In this document: positions 1 to 12,548 of the stretch, piece by piece
Position numbering within the stretch: position 1 is the stretch's first letter
Layout: each line of letters opens with the position of its first letter
Program-made: the position numbers and the translations under genes
NCBI GenBank assembly: GCA_002633025.1
Contig: NMRB01000035.1
Coordinates: forward strand, 655,151 to 719,150
DNA: 64,000 nt
Reading direction: 5' to 3'
Origin: Notospermus geniculatus
Taxonomy: Eukaryota; Nemertea; Pilidiophora; Heteronemertea; Lineidae
Notes under the pieces: model-generated
The model's database searches: none
What the model saw: only the letters and a program-made list of their open reading frames with translations
Told to the model about the DNA's origin: nothing

Positions 1-1250
1 TACAAACCGGATCGAAAACCTAGTATACCCACACCGTATCTATATACTTCCTGTTATGTTAGTGACAGCGTATTCACGTCATATGTCGACGATTTAATTT
101 AATCTCAACTCAAGCTTAACGTTCAATGGGTTGTCGCTTGGCGCCTTCCGAGGTGATATTACAGTTTAGATACATATTGAATGATACGTTAAGCGATGTA
201 ATTGGTAAATGATAGCGACGGAGAAGCCAATTTAGAAAAAAATATTCGTCGGTAGGTCGTCCTAGTGTTAACAAGATTGGTAATCAATGACCTGGTTAGG
301 AAGATCGGCCCTGCGTTCGATATAAGCACATTCTGAGAGAAAACTCGTTTACAACTCAGCTGGCTTGACTTCGACAAGAATTGACCCCTTTCGAAAGTTA
401 TCAGCGTATAAAATGCACGGCGACGTGCATTGTGTATTGCCCAATGAATAGTGCACGTCGCTACAGTGCATTTTGCATTGGACCATACAATTTGAGCCTC
501 GACGACATTCGAAAGCGTTTTGTTTACGAGTAAGGGTAGAAACCACATTATACGCCTCTCACATCGGCCGAAATGGTAGCCAAACGGCTGCATCCAATGA
601 TTATATTTTCTGTTTACATGTGACTCGGAATTATGACAAAAATACACAATCTAGCCTTCTAGCTCCGTAAATAAACAAATGAATGTAACTGAACAACATT
701 GAAGTTAAAGAGGCACGTGACCTTGTCAGTATCAAGGACAGAGTACATTTCTGTCAAATTTGAAAATCTGTACAAATAGATTAAAAAGACCCTTAACGTT
801 ATAAACTAGGTAATCCATTAGTAAGATCTCACTGAATGTTTTCCAATGAGTAGCTATTTTGAGGGTTCCGGTAAACGTACAAATAAAAATGTACATTTCT
901 CTGATTAGGATGAAGTGCCACGAGTGAAAGGGTTAAGAGTAATCAAAAGTGCGGAGGAAACGCCCTTCGGGTATTTCCTATTTCAACTGACCGCCTCCAT
1001 CCGTCATCATCCCAAGTCTCACGTTGAGGAACCTGGCACTACCCAAAAATTATTTCTTGTGACACAAATACAGAAAATGCAGAAAGAACTCAAGCCCCTT
1101 CTGATTTTTAGGCCACCATGGTTTCCAAAGAAAATATCTATATAAAAAGTCCCATTGGTGTGGTTTATTTCCATTTCGCCCTTTCCCGACTTCCCGACCC
1201 CCAATACAAACTCTATTGACAGCCCTTAAACCAACCCTAAACTATTGGAG

Positions 1251-1472
1251 AACATGAAATAGAAACGGGTTTCTAAGGTGAAAGACATCGCTTCTTACCA
1301 GATTCGAACCCACGGACCCTCGCATTAGGCATCAATCCCCAGCACTAAGGGGCAGCACCCCTTAACCATTAGGCCAAATCCCCATCTTCTAAAAAAGGTG
1401 GTATGACCTATGTTAAACGAGGCGTCCATCAGTACCCTGCGAGTAGCCCAAACAATCTCCGAACCCAAACAG
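1251..1472 (-). mobile_element. tRNA-derived SINE insertion with 13 bp target duplication (copy 1)
   Basis: On the minus strand a Pol III A box (TGGCCTAATGG, 1366-1376) and B box (GGTTCGAATCT, 1300-1310) are spaced as in a tRNA-like head, but the flanks do not form an acceptor stem, so this is not a functional tRNA. The segment 1262-1393 matches the SINE at 62323-62458. A perfect 13 bp direct repeat, TAAACTATTGGAG, sits at 1238-1250 and 1473-1485, consistent with a retroposon target duplication. About 78 bp between the tRNA-like head and the outer repeat is not present in the 62.3 kb copy. It may be a 5' extension or an earlier insertion. Confidence 0.75.
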
Positions 1473-2514
1473 TAAACTATTGGAGGGGCGAATTGGGAAA
1501 GGACGAAATGAACAGACACCTGGTGCTGGTACGAACATCGTATTTCTTGTGAGAGCGACTCTATGACTAGATCGATGCTACACTGGCTATGATGTCATGT
1601 GATCACTCCCCGATCACTCACCCTGGACCACCCCTTTGTTCGGAGATGAGAATAGTATACTACGGAGACCGCCAATCGCGTGCCAGCATCGCTCGTTCGT
1701 TTCAATACCTTGTTGTTGATGACGCGGGGACACGCTGCCGTAAAGTAGGGATAGCGACGATGGTGTCGTAAACGGCAGGTTTAATCATTCACATCGCTGG
1801 CTCCAGTCGCTGCTCACAACATCGTCTCGTCTTTCTGATCGGAACCGCAGAGCGAAACATTTGAAAGTACCGACAAATACAGGAATCGTGAAGCGTTTTT
1901 CATTTCACCGACGGTAAAGGATGAAATGAAAAGCATTAGTTTTACCATTATAACTGATCACATCGTGTGATTTGTGGCTTTTTTAAGGATTAGTAATTAA
2001 TGTTCTAATCATGCGGGATTTGACTGACGGACTGTGTTTATTGTTCGCAACGTGATGATCGTAGAGTTTGCGGATTTTCGATCAGCGCGTTGTTGCTGAG
2101 ATTTCATTGATTGTTTCCTTGTCTGTTTAAGGATTTAGCGCAATAAGCAGTCAATTAACGCTGGTATAATCCACAATAATCAGTTGAATGACTTTTGAAA
2201 TTCTCGCATCGAAAACAACCCTTGAAGCATGGATTCAAAAACAGTCGAGAGTGATTCGATATGAAATTCGTGGAACTTAAAATTCATGGTGTTTTATAAC
2301 TTATGCGTTAGGACGTCAAGTTTTTCACCAACTGTTACTTTTTTCCTCTTGGAATTATTCGCATTTTGTGGAGTTAACCACACGCGGTTTATCGTTGCCG
2401 CCTCTAATCCCTTATCCGGCTTTTTGGTGGATTAAAGAAGAAGGAGAGGTAGGCAACATTGTTAATCTCAACATTTTTTATCGAAATTTTTGTATTCTTC
2501 TTCCTGTCCAACTC

Positions 2515-2682
2515 AGGTGTAATAGAATCTAATGTCCCCCGATTTGTGATGCCCCCAACAATACATTTACGGATTAAGCGGCACCATTGAATTGGACTCT
2601 AGAGAGACCAAGACCGTTAATCCTGTGACAAACAATGCAGGGGGACATCAGAAAGACGGGGGCATTAGATTCTATCTCACCT
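2515..2682. mobile_element. 168 bp inverted-repeat element (copy 1)
   Basis: The ends are inverted repeats of roughly 45 bp: AGGTGTAATAGAATCTAATG at the left matches the reverse complement of the right end, with ATAGAATCTAATG exact. The arms continue through a GATG(T/C)CCCC motif. There is no ORF. Size and arm structure fit a MITE; I cannot identify a target duplication. A lone similar end (TTAGATTCTATCTCACC) occurs at about 9793-9809. Confidence 0.65.
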
Positions 2683-4740
2683 GCACGAGGCATAATCGTG
2701 CCTTACTATACGAGAGACAATCAAAAAAGAAGTCCCTGCAATGTTGAATTATCATTTTGACGTCCGTATCGCAGTCAGTGTCGTAGATGGAATTCACTTT
2801 GTGGCATTTTAGATGGATTTTTTGGCAAAACTTTGATTTTTCTCTGTCTTGCAGAGGGTAATTTCAAACTAAGTCTGCAGAAAAGACCACGGCACTTAAA
2901 GACTTAAACATTCCTCGTATAATTGATTCGAAATCTTACCCGCTCGTAATGCCTGTCACCTGGGTCTCTCCCGCTGAGTCTACCTGCAGGGCACCCGCCG
3001 ATGTGTCCAATAATCCTAATCGATATCAAAGATTAAAAATTAACATCTACTTTCTGTGAGCTTTCGATATTTGAAGCTGTCAGGCCACGCGTCTGGCCAT
3101 AGAATCGATATATAGCGCCATTAAGTAAAAAAGTCTATACTTTGAAATCCAACTACACTCCCAATACCCGTCATTAAAGAGCAAGGTACAAGGTAAAACC
3201 ATCATTAATGAACAGGGTACAAGGTATAAAGCTTGATTGATGGTTTTCGTTTCTGTGTTTTGTGAAGGCGAAGCTAATAGCATTTGTGTCGCTTCTCTCT
3301 TATCAGCAGCGTCTTCGATGGCGTTTATTAAACTTATCATCAGCCTGAGTCAATTTATTTTCGTGATAGATCGTTCAACTTGCTCTAATTGTTTGTGACA
3401 GATGAATATCAGCCTTCCGAACTAAAAATTTGTCACTGCACTTTACATTTTGAGTATCCTGAGGTAAAATGTCGGCACAAATTTTGATGTGCTGGTTGTG
3501 CAATAAGATCTCTCGTCCGCTATTTTGTTAGTACGGATCTCCTTGTGAAATAAAATGTCCCTCCGTATATGAACGACTGAACCAAACAGCCCAATGACGG
3601 CCTTGTTATCGGCCTCGTGGTTGGCCCGTTTGGCCCCCAACAGGAAAAGTAAGCAACGTTTCTCGTTGTCGGCCTATTATACCGCGCAGGTGTCAACCAG
3701 CCATGTCACGCTCAGCATTTCTTCCAGCTCAGAGGCCAACGCGGCAACAACTAGGCCATGAAGGAAATCGTCCATGGCCGGTGGGGTAGGACCTGCCATA
3801 TACCTAGTTGCAGTACAATTGTCAATCGGCGCAAAACCCAATAGTGCAGTCACCGTAACATAGCCTATGTTAGTTGATCAATCAATTGTGGGGTTGTTTC
3901 ACAAGGCCATCTAAATTCACTTCAATGCTTCTCAGGGAAAATAGAGTTAGAGTATTTTGCTTATCAAAACTGACGCTAATTTCATAAAAATTTAATGACA
4001 CATTCGGGGATTAATAAATCCACTTTGCGCCAGGTCTCTCACAGAATGGACGGAATCTGGAAAGAAAATTCTCCATTTTGCTGCTGATACTGGAGCAACG
4101 TTTTTGTTGTTTGCTGTTGTTGATGAATACAAAACTACTCTAGAGTTCCAATTCGATGTTACACGCGTCGAATTTTTACCCCTGGCGCAGTTGATCGAGC
4201 AATTTCAACGCGGTTTTCACTTAATTCCGTCATATTTCCGCCTCAACAGGTACCATTGCTGTCATTTCCTAAAATGGCGACGTGAACAAGTCGAAGTCCG
4301 CGTTGACGACCTATGTGCGAAATCGAATCGTGGGACCGAGTCGAATTTTCGCGTAAAATTGAGATAGTAGAAAGTTTGCGACGAGAAAATGATGGTAGTT
4401 CCCGAAAGTCAAGCGGGTTACTCGTTATCAGAGGCTTAAAACAGGCCCAGAGAATCCACTGCTTTCGTGTCCTACAGATCCGTGTCTCTGACCCTGCAGT
4501 AATTACAAATGACGAGAAATCAAATACCAGGTTTATGCCTCCAGATTCGTGATAATGTCAGCAACAACGATCGCCTTCAACAAGCTACTTTAATAGAACT
4601 CCTCATTAAGGAATTTGCAACAAAGCCACAAGGGCATGAGTGATCGTTTTCTAAACTGACTCGCTCTTCTTTTATCCAACCGCTGGGGACTTTCATCAGC
4701 CGGAGACGAGGAATATTTGAATGTAGCTTTCATTTAAACC

Positions 4741-4860
4741 CTAGAGGTCGTATTCTTGAAGTTTCCTTAACTCTAAGGTTTACATTTAGTGTTTGCAGGG
4801 CAGAACACAAAAGCTCAACGTGGACCTTAGAGTTAAGGAAACTTCTAGGATATGGGCCAC
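4741..4860. mobile_element. GTATTCTTGAAG hairpin MITE (copy 1, empty site at 4756-4758)
   Basis: Imperfect hairpin: a left arm with CCTTAACTCTAAGGT and a right arm with ACCTTAGAGTTAAGG around a GTTTGCAGGGCAGA centre. It is related to elements at 14653-14770, 51031-51280 and 57376-57487. It also holds the unoccupied TTG target (4756-4758) that is filled by a second family member in the other copy of the duplication. Confidence 0.7.
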
Positions 4861-5640
4861 AATGTTGTAAACCTGTCGTTAGCACAGCGTTCCGCTTTTG
4901 AGATCTACAGTAGACAAGAAGTAGGCCTAGGGAAGATGAAGTAGACAATGACCATTTCGATTTGATATTTTCCACGTTTCTAAATGCGGACACCAATGAT
5001 TGAGGTGAATGCCTTTCTCCGGACGTTTCGGTTTCCTCCTACATTTAAGAATACATGTTGTCCTTTTTCTCTGACGGCAATTATGGCTGTTCGCTCTTCT
5101 TTCTTGATTTGATATCTCACATGCTCTGAAATGTCAACACCGATGATTTGTAATACACGCGTTGAAGAAGGGTCGGTTTCAAAAACATTGATGTGACGTC
5201 ACTGTTGATTAAAGCAGGGGAATAACTGACAATTTAGGATGACAATTTCAAAGATTTTTACAAAAACTTGTAATCACCGCTAAATGAGCAACCCACACTT
5301 TTGATTAACATCTCGAGTTGGGTAGAAACTATTTCCCGATTACCCTTTATAGGTAAACATCTTGAAATATCCATTTGAAACGATTTGGCAAAAATAGATG
5401 TTGATAACCTTGGATACTTTTCTAAACAGCAGCGGGGAGCCTAACCCATTCCCTGCCTGTGGGAATTTTTAAAGATTACTACCTACCGAATCTTAAATTG
5501 GACGGAAACCACGCCAAATTGGCACTCTTTTGAAAACACTCCCTTAGAGCTTTCCAGTGAATATTTTTGTGGTGGGTTTCTGGTGTGTTGCAAACATTTT
5601 ATTTTCGGTTTCGACAAAAATGATCTGAGCAGTGAAAGGG

Positions 5641-5842
5641 TAATAGGAGACTTTACTGCCGTCAGAGGCCACCACCAGTTAACGGTCCCAGAACGTCACA
5701 AAATTTGACGTCAGTGAGAAGTGCACGCCACGACGTCATCCATATTGACGTGGACGCCATGGCTTACGTCTGTTACGTCACATTTTGTGACGTTCTTGGA
5801 CCGCTAATAGGCGGCCTGTAACGGCAGTAAAGTTTCCCATTA
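5641..5842. mobile_element. 202 bp palindromic MITE rich in TGACGT (copy 1)
   Basis: Ends TAATAGGAGACTTTACTGCC and GGCAGTAAAGTTTCCCATTA are inverted repeats, and the arms continue through GGTCC(C/A)AGAACGTCACAAAAT to a short centre. The centre contains several TGACGT(C/A) half or full CRE-like words. It starts right after an AGCAGTGAAAGGGT stretch that resembles a piggyBac-type terminus, so it may have landed beside or in an older element. Confidence 0.78.
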
Positions 5843-6880
5843 CAGAGAGTGTATCAACTTCCTTTCACCGCATTACCTTTCATTACAACATACTGCATTC
5901 CCTGTCGATATCTTCTACTTTATACTCATGTGATTGATATCATTTTGATGACCACAGTTTCTACTTGTACTTTATGCCAAACCAATCGATAGATTTTACC
6001 TTTGAAGAACACTTCATCTTGAAGACCTAAGACAGTACTTTATACCAAATGAATCAGAAACGCTCGCTTCAGTACCACCGGTTGTACTTTAAGCCAAATT
6101 TCGCTAGTAGTCATACATTTTCAAGACATTACTTAGCTTTACGACTGTGGTTTTTTTAAAGTACATTTACATTTGGTCGCGTTTGAAGCACATTCGTATC
6201 ATTCTCTCAAACAAACAAGCCGACATCGTTTAGAGAACCGTTTGTACTTGACGTCAAATCGAAAACTTAAAGCGAAAAACTTGCTGCTGCCTTAAGCTTA
6301 ATAAAACGGTTTCTGCTGCAAAATACTCTCCTTACCAAGCGATGTTTCCCAATGAACAGTTGGAGCAGGTCGGGGTAAATAAAAAAATGAGCTCTTAAGT
6401 CAACTAAAGTTAATTGTATTTGCCCACCTGTCAGCTAGGATGAAACAACCACTTTGCGTTCGCTGAAGAAGTTTATTTTAGCGAAGAAAAACCTGATTGA
6501 CTTTTTGACCTGAAGATCCAATCTCGAGATCTCAAAGGTTGGACTACTTAAAAGGAAAAACAGGCAACGGTAGACTCGGGTTATGAAATCTGGCGAAATG
6601 AAAAGAATTACGATTCTGTTTGGTTCGTTGATTGTGATCTTTTAAGGTTTGTCTTCATGGGCACATATAGGTCATCTGATGGAAAGATAGCGGGATCTGA
6701 AATGAGTAAACAGGGAAAAATAGGTGAAGGAGGCGGGGGTAAAGTTGGGGAAGATGAATCGGCGGAGCCGAACTCGAGGCCTATGGACCGACAACATGGA
6801 CGACGTCCACTAGGCCATCATCTGGGGGAGAGGGTTCAGCAAAGATTTCAGCTTAAGAATTGGTGCTTTGTCAAAATACA

Positions 6881-7114
6881 GGGTCCATATTCATAAAACT
6901 ACTATTTCTACCTATTTTTTGGTTAATCCATGTATCTTATTATTTTCTTATGCACATGCACATACTAGCACGAAACGCACACTCTGTAACTTTTGTTGTT
7001 ACGAATAAAGTCTAATAATAATAATACTTAAATCTAAGTGTGACACTTATCCTTTGTTCGACACAAAAGATAAGTATCACAATTTGACTTAAGTATGTTT
7101 ATGAATATGGACCC
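6881..7114. mobile_element. GGGTCCATATTCATAAA hairpin with internal insertion (copy 1)
   Basis: The left end GGGTCCATATTCATAAA and right end TTATGAATATGGACCC are inverted repeats. Inner arms ACTTAAATCTAAGTGTGACA and TATCACAATTTGACTTAAGT pair around TTATCCTTTGTTCGACACAA. The left arm is interrupted by the 6904-7024 segment. Related hairpins are at 17089-17181 and 37978-38240. Confidence 0.75.
6904..7024 (+). mobile_element. ~121 bp (TAA)-tailed insertion, absent from copy 2
   Basis: The segment interrupts the left arm of the 6881-7114 hairpin. It ends with AATAAAGTC followed by (TAA)4, which resembles the 3' end of a short non-LTR retroposon. Copy 2 (about 17104) lacks it, but also lacks about 10 bp of the adjacent arm, so loss by deletion in copy 2 is an alternative to insertion in copy 1. 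Confidence 0.5.
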
Positions 7115-8188
7115 AGGATCCATGTATATAGATAGCATGACAATACATGTTGGGAAGCCACTGACACTGCACGCAGTCTATGCACAGAGGAAACCGACAG
7201 GGCCCATGTTGTAAATCGATAAAGCAAAATATATAACAGAATAACGACTAAGCTTGCACTAATGGTTGAGGTGATATTTCAGTTCACCTGCGAGATCGTG
7301 TGTCACCGAAAATTATCATCCGGTTTATGATATTGAGCAATGACTTTAATTAAATAACGCATTCTGGCAAATTTCCTACTGATAACGCGGCGAACTGTTC
7401 TGGCAGGTTGAAAGTATCGTTGAAGATGTCGTTTCGGGTTTTTGTCATCGTTCTTTCCTTCAGCATTTACGACGTTATAATCTGAAGCATGATCTTGAGC
7501 GAGTGTATGTAGCACATGTTGTCAAACACGACATTGTTACTAAAAGTATAAGAAAGAATGATTTCTTTTACGTCGGCAACTAGTCTTTGATATCCCCTTG
7601 ATACGATACAATGACAGGTTATGATGAGGGCTGTCGCTTCGTCGTCAACAGGTGCGAACATCTTTGAAGTTCCGACTAGGTCCACTGTGCTTGATTTTAT
7701 TAACATACCAAAATATGCAGCTTCTGTAAGCAAGTGAAGACATGGAAAGCGGGCCCAACCACTCAGCATTGGGATCATAGCAACGATAGAGGGCAGCACA
7801 TCAAACCAGATCCTATACAATGGATGGCTTTTGTGTGAGAAATTGATCAGGACCGAGATGTCACTTTCATTTCAATAGTTTTAACCACTAGTGACACCTA
7901 TTGAGGCAGTGGGTTATGGTCACCACTGATAGTGCAAAAACAGTATTTCCAGTATGATAGATTTCGATTGGTCCATAGTTACGTTAATTTTCCTCAATTT
8001 TTTTTCGCAAAAAAGAATGATCTCAGTTCTCATAGGGTTAGTGCACCAATCACGCACTTGAAAAAACCCATTCAACTAGCATGCCGTCCAATTTCCGCAG
8101 TTTATTTTCATTTATAATTGGCAACGCCATTAGCTGGTTTACTAGATAGCCGAGGATTAGCACAATCCTAGTTAACAGATGAGCAGGA

Positions 8189-8878
8189 TGTTTGTAGTGT
8201 TCTCGACCGATCCCTAGTGATCGGGTGACTTTTAGCTACAAGAACCTCGAGAAATGTCTGTCTTAGGGATGACGTACTACACACAGCCGAAAAATTAACT
8301 TATGATGATTGAATTCCACTGGATGTACGCGTTGTGTGAAGCTTGGTGTAGTTCTAGCAATGCATGAAGTGCTTTAGTGGTTTGGGTAGAAAACATGTAC
8401 AACAATCTACTAGTATTCCAGTGCAAGCTACACGCCCCCAGATGTTCAGTGCAAACTTCTTTTCGCCATTGGGGTGAGACCTGACTACAGGGTTATGTTT
8501 ACATACAAGACTCGTCCTGCGGAGTTACATTTCCGACCAACCTGTCTGTTCACGTACAAACAATTTGTCAATAATAAAAGCGACACCGACATTGTCTGGA
8601 TCATGTTCTAATCTTCACATTGTTACATTATTACTTTTTCAAAGTATTCGGTGTTCCCCTCTCTACGCGACTTGAAAAGCAATATCTGGTTTCAAAAGAA
8701 AACAATGTCCATTGAAATGGAGAAATGAAGTCGAGATGTGTTTTACGCTGGGGAGATGTTCTGTTGAAGAATTGTATGGGAAACTAGTTTTCAAGTCGTG
8801 TCGTAAATTTGTTGGTTTTGTTTGAAAAAAGTAAACAACAACTTCCGTGAAATCGAGGCTGAACAGAACAGCAGGCCA
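8189..8878. other. Unique spacer, no gene seen
   Basis: Begins where the duplication ends. Contains no repeat I can match elsewhere in the window and only a chance minus-strand frame (8663-8905, 80 codons) that runs into the next repeat. Confidence 0.5.
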
Positions 8879-9060
8879 ATGAGGAACCTTCAGAACTACA
8901 GCCACTAGGAGGCGCTCTGAGCGGTTGTAATTTTTATGACGTCTTGTCAGTGTTACACTGCGTCAAGGACGTGTTGACGCGACGTCATTGCATTGCTTTT
9001 GCTCTGCTTTTGACGTCTTTGGTCGCATCACTCGCAGCGCCGCCCTGGCGGGATAAAAAG
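8879..9060 (+). mobile_element. CGTCA-rich dispersed element, copy a
   Basis: One of four copies (also 30235-30407, 36608-36785 minus, 57131-57298). The shared order is GGAACC, then GGAGGCGCT(C/G)TGAGCG, CTGCGTCAAGGACGT, GACGCGACGTCATTGCAT, TTTGACGTC, and finally CGCAGCGCCGCCCT followed by GGGATAAA. The two GGCGCTG(T/C)GAGCG-type motifs are inverted relative to each other, so the element has subterminal inverted repeats. There is no coding frame. The 57.1 kb copy lies between TTAA sites. Confidence 0.8.
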
Positions 9061-9652
9061 TTATGCTGATTTCTCATTGCACCCAGCCACAGAGAGAAGA
9101 GAGACCAAGCGAGTATTTTCAGTTTTAATTGTGTACATAAAATGCAAGCATTAATCAATAGGTTTTACAATGATAAGTGGTGACTGTTTAAAGAAAGTCG
9201 AAACTCAATAACTCTTGTTGGCTATCTGAACTCCCTCACCTGGTCTACATACAAACACCAATCGATATTACCTAACAATTAATCTAGATTAACTTGCTTT
9301 CTGACTTTCTATTGACAAATCCACTCCACTTGAACTGGAACAGATTTTGTGGGTGATTTCTTCGGTGACTTGAGTACTAGTGGTACAAAAAAGCATCATG
9401 GTGGTCAAGGGTGTTCAACCCTCAGTTCAGCCCGGCTGTAGCAGCACTCTGTTTCCAACATCTTCGGTTTTCTTCGACGGTCCATGTACTAAGCATCGCC
9501 TCTGGAACCATTGCCTTCCCTGCTGCTCGCTATTTTGGGGCTTGTCTGGTCCAGCAGTCCTACGGCATCAGGAGAGGTTGGTCACTCATCGTCGCCAGGT
9601 TGTGTCCAGCTGAAATTGAGTCTCCACCAAGCTCCAGTCACGCTAATGCTGA
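9061..9652. other. Intergenic stretch with overlapping chance frames
   Basis: Three overlapping plus-strand frames start at 9380-9511. They are low-complexity in composition, carry no domain I recognise, and all run into the inverted-repeat element at 9653-9788. I see no exon or promoter. Confidence 0.5.
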
Positions 9653-9788
9653 GCGCACATGGACGGCAAATCTCAATGCTGCAGGGGTCTCGAAGTCGAC
9701 TGACCCAACGCTGCTCGACTCGCCGCATTCAGCCGGGTCAGTCGACTTCAAAACTTCCACCGCAGTGAGATTTGCCGTCCATGCGCGC
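9653..9788. mobile_element. 136 bp hairpin MITE, GCGC(A/G)CATGGACGGC ends
   Basis: Left end GCGCACATGGACGGCAAATC matches the reverse complement of the right end, and the arms extend about 60-70 bp including AAGTCGACTGACCC, leaving a very short loop. No target duplication is clear. Confidence 0.82.
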
Positions 9789-11125
9789 TAAGCTTTAGAT
9801 TCTATCTCACCAGATCCTTGTGCTCGTGTTTGACGCGTCAAAACCTCTTCCTCTCTAATATCCGCACTAGGGTATCAAAATACAAACCGGATCGAAAACC
9901 TAGTATACCCACACCATGTCTATATACTTCCCGTTATGTTAGTGACAGCGTATTCACGTCATATGTCGACGATTTAATTTAATCTCAACTCAAGCTTAAC
10001 GTTCAATGGGTTGTCGCTTGGCGCCTTCCGAGGTGATATTACAGTTTAGATACATATTGAATGATACGTTAAGCGGTGTAATTGGTAAATGATAGCGACG
10101 GAGAAGCCAATTTAGAAAAAAATATTCGTCGGTAGGTCGTCCTAGTGTTAACAAGATTGGTAATCAATGACCTGGTTAGGAAGATCGGCCCTGCGTTCGA
10201 TATAAGCACATTCTGAGAGAAAACTCGTTTACAACTCAGATGGCTTGACTTCGACAAGAATTGACCCCTTTCGAAAGTTATCAGCGTATAAAATGCACGG
10301 CGACGTGCATTGTGTATTGCCCAATGAATAGTGCACGTCGCTACAGTGCATTTTGCATTGAACCATACAATTTGAGCCTCAACGGCATTCGAAAGCGTTT
10401 TGTTTACAAGTAGGGGTAGAAATCACATTATACTCCTTTCACATCGGTCCAAATGGGAGCCGAAGGGCTGCATCCAATGATTATATTTCCTGTTTACATG
10501 TGACTCGGAATTATGAAAAAAATACACAATCTAGCCTTCTAGCTGCGTAAATAAACAAATGAATGTAACTGTAACAACATTGAAGTTAAAGAGGCACGTG
10601 ACCTTGTCAGTATCAAGGACAGAGTACATTTCTGCCAAATTTGAAAATCTGTACAAATAGATTAAAAAGACCCTTAACGTTATAAAATAGGTAATCCATT
10701 AGGAATATCTCACTGAATGTTTTCCAATGAGTAGCTATTTGAGGGTTCCGGTAAACGTACAAATAAAAATGTACATTTCTCTGATTAGGATGAAGTGCCA
10801 CGAGTGAAAGGGTTAAGAGTAATCAAAAGTGCGGAGGAAACACCCTTCCGGTATTTCCTATTTCAACTGACCGCCTCCATCCGTCATCATCCCAAGTCTC
10901 ACGTTGGGGAACCTGACACCACCCAAAAATTATTTCTTGTGACACAAATACCGAAAATGCAGAAAGAACTCAAGCCCCTTCTGATTTTTAGGCCACCATG
11001 GTTTCCAAAAAATATATCTATATAAAAAGTTCCATTGGTGTGGTTTATTCCCATTTCGCCCTTTCCCGACTTCCCCCGATACAAACTCTATTGACAGCCC
11101 TTAAACCAACCCTAAACTATTGGAG

Positions 11126-11336
11126 GACATGAAATAGAAACGGGTTTCTAAGGTGAAAGACATCGCTTCCTACCAGATTCGAACCCACGGACCCTCGCAT
11201 TAGGCATCAATCGCCAGCACTCCTTAACCATTATAGGCCAAATCCCCATCTTCAAAAAAAGATGGTATGACCTATGTTAAACGAGGCGTCCATCAGTACC
11301 CTGCGAGTAGTCCAAACAATCTCCGAACCCAAACAG
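11126..11336 (-). mobile_element. tRNA-derived SINE in copy 2, A box disrupted
   Basis: Paralogue of the SINE at 1251-1472, carried along by the large duplication. The same 13 bp direct repeats flank it (11113-11125 and 11337-11349). A short insertion splits the A box and about 14 bp next to it is missing, so this copy should be transcriptionally dead even if its sister were not. Confidence 0.72.
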
Positions 11337-12380
11337 TAAACTATTGGAGGGGCGAATTGGGAAAGGACGAAATGAACAGACACCTGGTGCTGGTACGAAC
11401 ATCGTATTTCTTGTGAGAGCGACTCTATGACTAGATCGATGCTACACTGGCTATGATGTCATGTGATCACTCCCCGATCACTCACCCTGGACCACCCCTT
11501 TGTTCGCAGATGAGAATAGTATACTACGGAGACCGCCAATCGCGTGCCAGCATCGCTCGTTCGTTTCAATACCTTGTTGTTGATGACGCGGGGACACGCT
11601 GCCGTAAAGTAGGGATAGCGACGATGGTGTCGTAAACGGCAGGTTTAATCATTCACATCGCTGGCTCCAGTCGCTGCTCACAACATCGTCTCGTCTTTCT
11701 GATCGGAACCGCAGAGCGAAACATTTGAAAGTACCGACAAATACAGGAATCGTGAAGAGTTTTTCATTTCACCAACAATAAAGGATGAAATGAAAAGCAT
11801 TAGTTTTACCATTATAACTGATGACATCGTGTGATTTGTGGCTTTTTTAAGGATTAGTAATTAATGTTCTAATCATGCGGGATTTGACTGACGGACTGTG
11901 TTTATTGTTCGCAACGTGATGATCGTAGAGTTTGCGGATTTTCGATCAGCGCGTTGTTGCTGAGATTTCATTGATTGCTTGCTTGTCTGTTTAAGGATTT
12001 AGCGCAATAAGCAGTCAATTAACGCTGGTATAATCCAGAATAATCGGTTGAATGACTTTTGAAATTCTCGCATCGAAAACAACCCTTGAAGCATGGATTC
12101 AAAAACAGTCGAGTGTGATTCGATATGAAATTCGTGGAACTTAAAATTCATGGTGTTTTATAACTTGTGAGTTAGGACGTCAAGTTTTTCACCAACTGTT
12201 ACTTTTTTCCTCTTGGAATTATTCGCATTTTGTGGAGTTAACCACACGCGGTTTATCGTTATCGCTTCTAATCCCTTATCCAGCTTTTTGGTGGATTAAA
12301 GAAGAAGGAGAGGTAGGCAAAATTGTCAATCGCAACATTTTTTTATCGAAATTTTAGTATTCTTTCTTCCTGTCCAATTC

Positions 12381-12548
12381 CGGTGTAAGAGAATCTAATG
12401 CCCCCCGATATGTGATGTCCCCCAACGATACATTTACGGATTAAGCGGCACCATTGAATTGGACTCTAGAGAGGCCAAGACCCTTAATCCTGTGACAAAC
12501 AATGCAGGGGGACATCAGAAAGACGGGACACTAGATTCTATCACACCT
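12381..12548. mobile_element. 168 bp inverted-repeat element (copy 2)
   Basis: Counterpart of 2515-2682 inside the second duplication copy, with the same arms and several substitutions near both ends. It was inherited through the duplication rather than inserted independently. Confidence 0.62.

Larger units (their letters stand above)
1..8188 (+). repeat. Copy 1 of an ~8.2 kb direct duplication
   Basis: This whole stretch recurs in the same order and orientation at 9881-18234. The match starts at window base 1, so the true left edge may lie outside the window. It ends near 8188, where both copies read GAGCAGGA and then diverge. Identity is high by eye along the length, with scattered substitutions and a few large indels. 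No recognisable gene lies inside: short frames present in both copies differ mostly by residue-changing substitutions. The unit contains a tRNA-derived SINE (1251-1472), several hairpin elements and SINE-tail sequence (about 4980-5060). A piggyBac-like end, TTAA followed or preceded by a CACTC/AAGGG motif, is seen near 925-938. The unit could be a segmental duplication or a large non-autonomous element; the sequence does not decide. Confidence 0.93.

Noticed and set aside
915-1145. Frame conserved in both copies of the duplication (with 10795-11025)
   Set aside because: Most differences between the copies change the residue, so there is no sign of protein constraint.
1589-1771. 60-codon frame nearly identical in both copies (with 11453-11635)
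   Set aside because: Only one base differs over 180 bases, which recent duplication explains. It has no domain.
4104-4367. Frame partly shared with 13939-14259
   Set aside because: Indels change the upstream frame between copies, and overlapping frames on the other strand are as long.
9411-9791. 126-codon frame
   Set aside because: Its end lies in a MITE arm, and two other frames overlap it.
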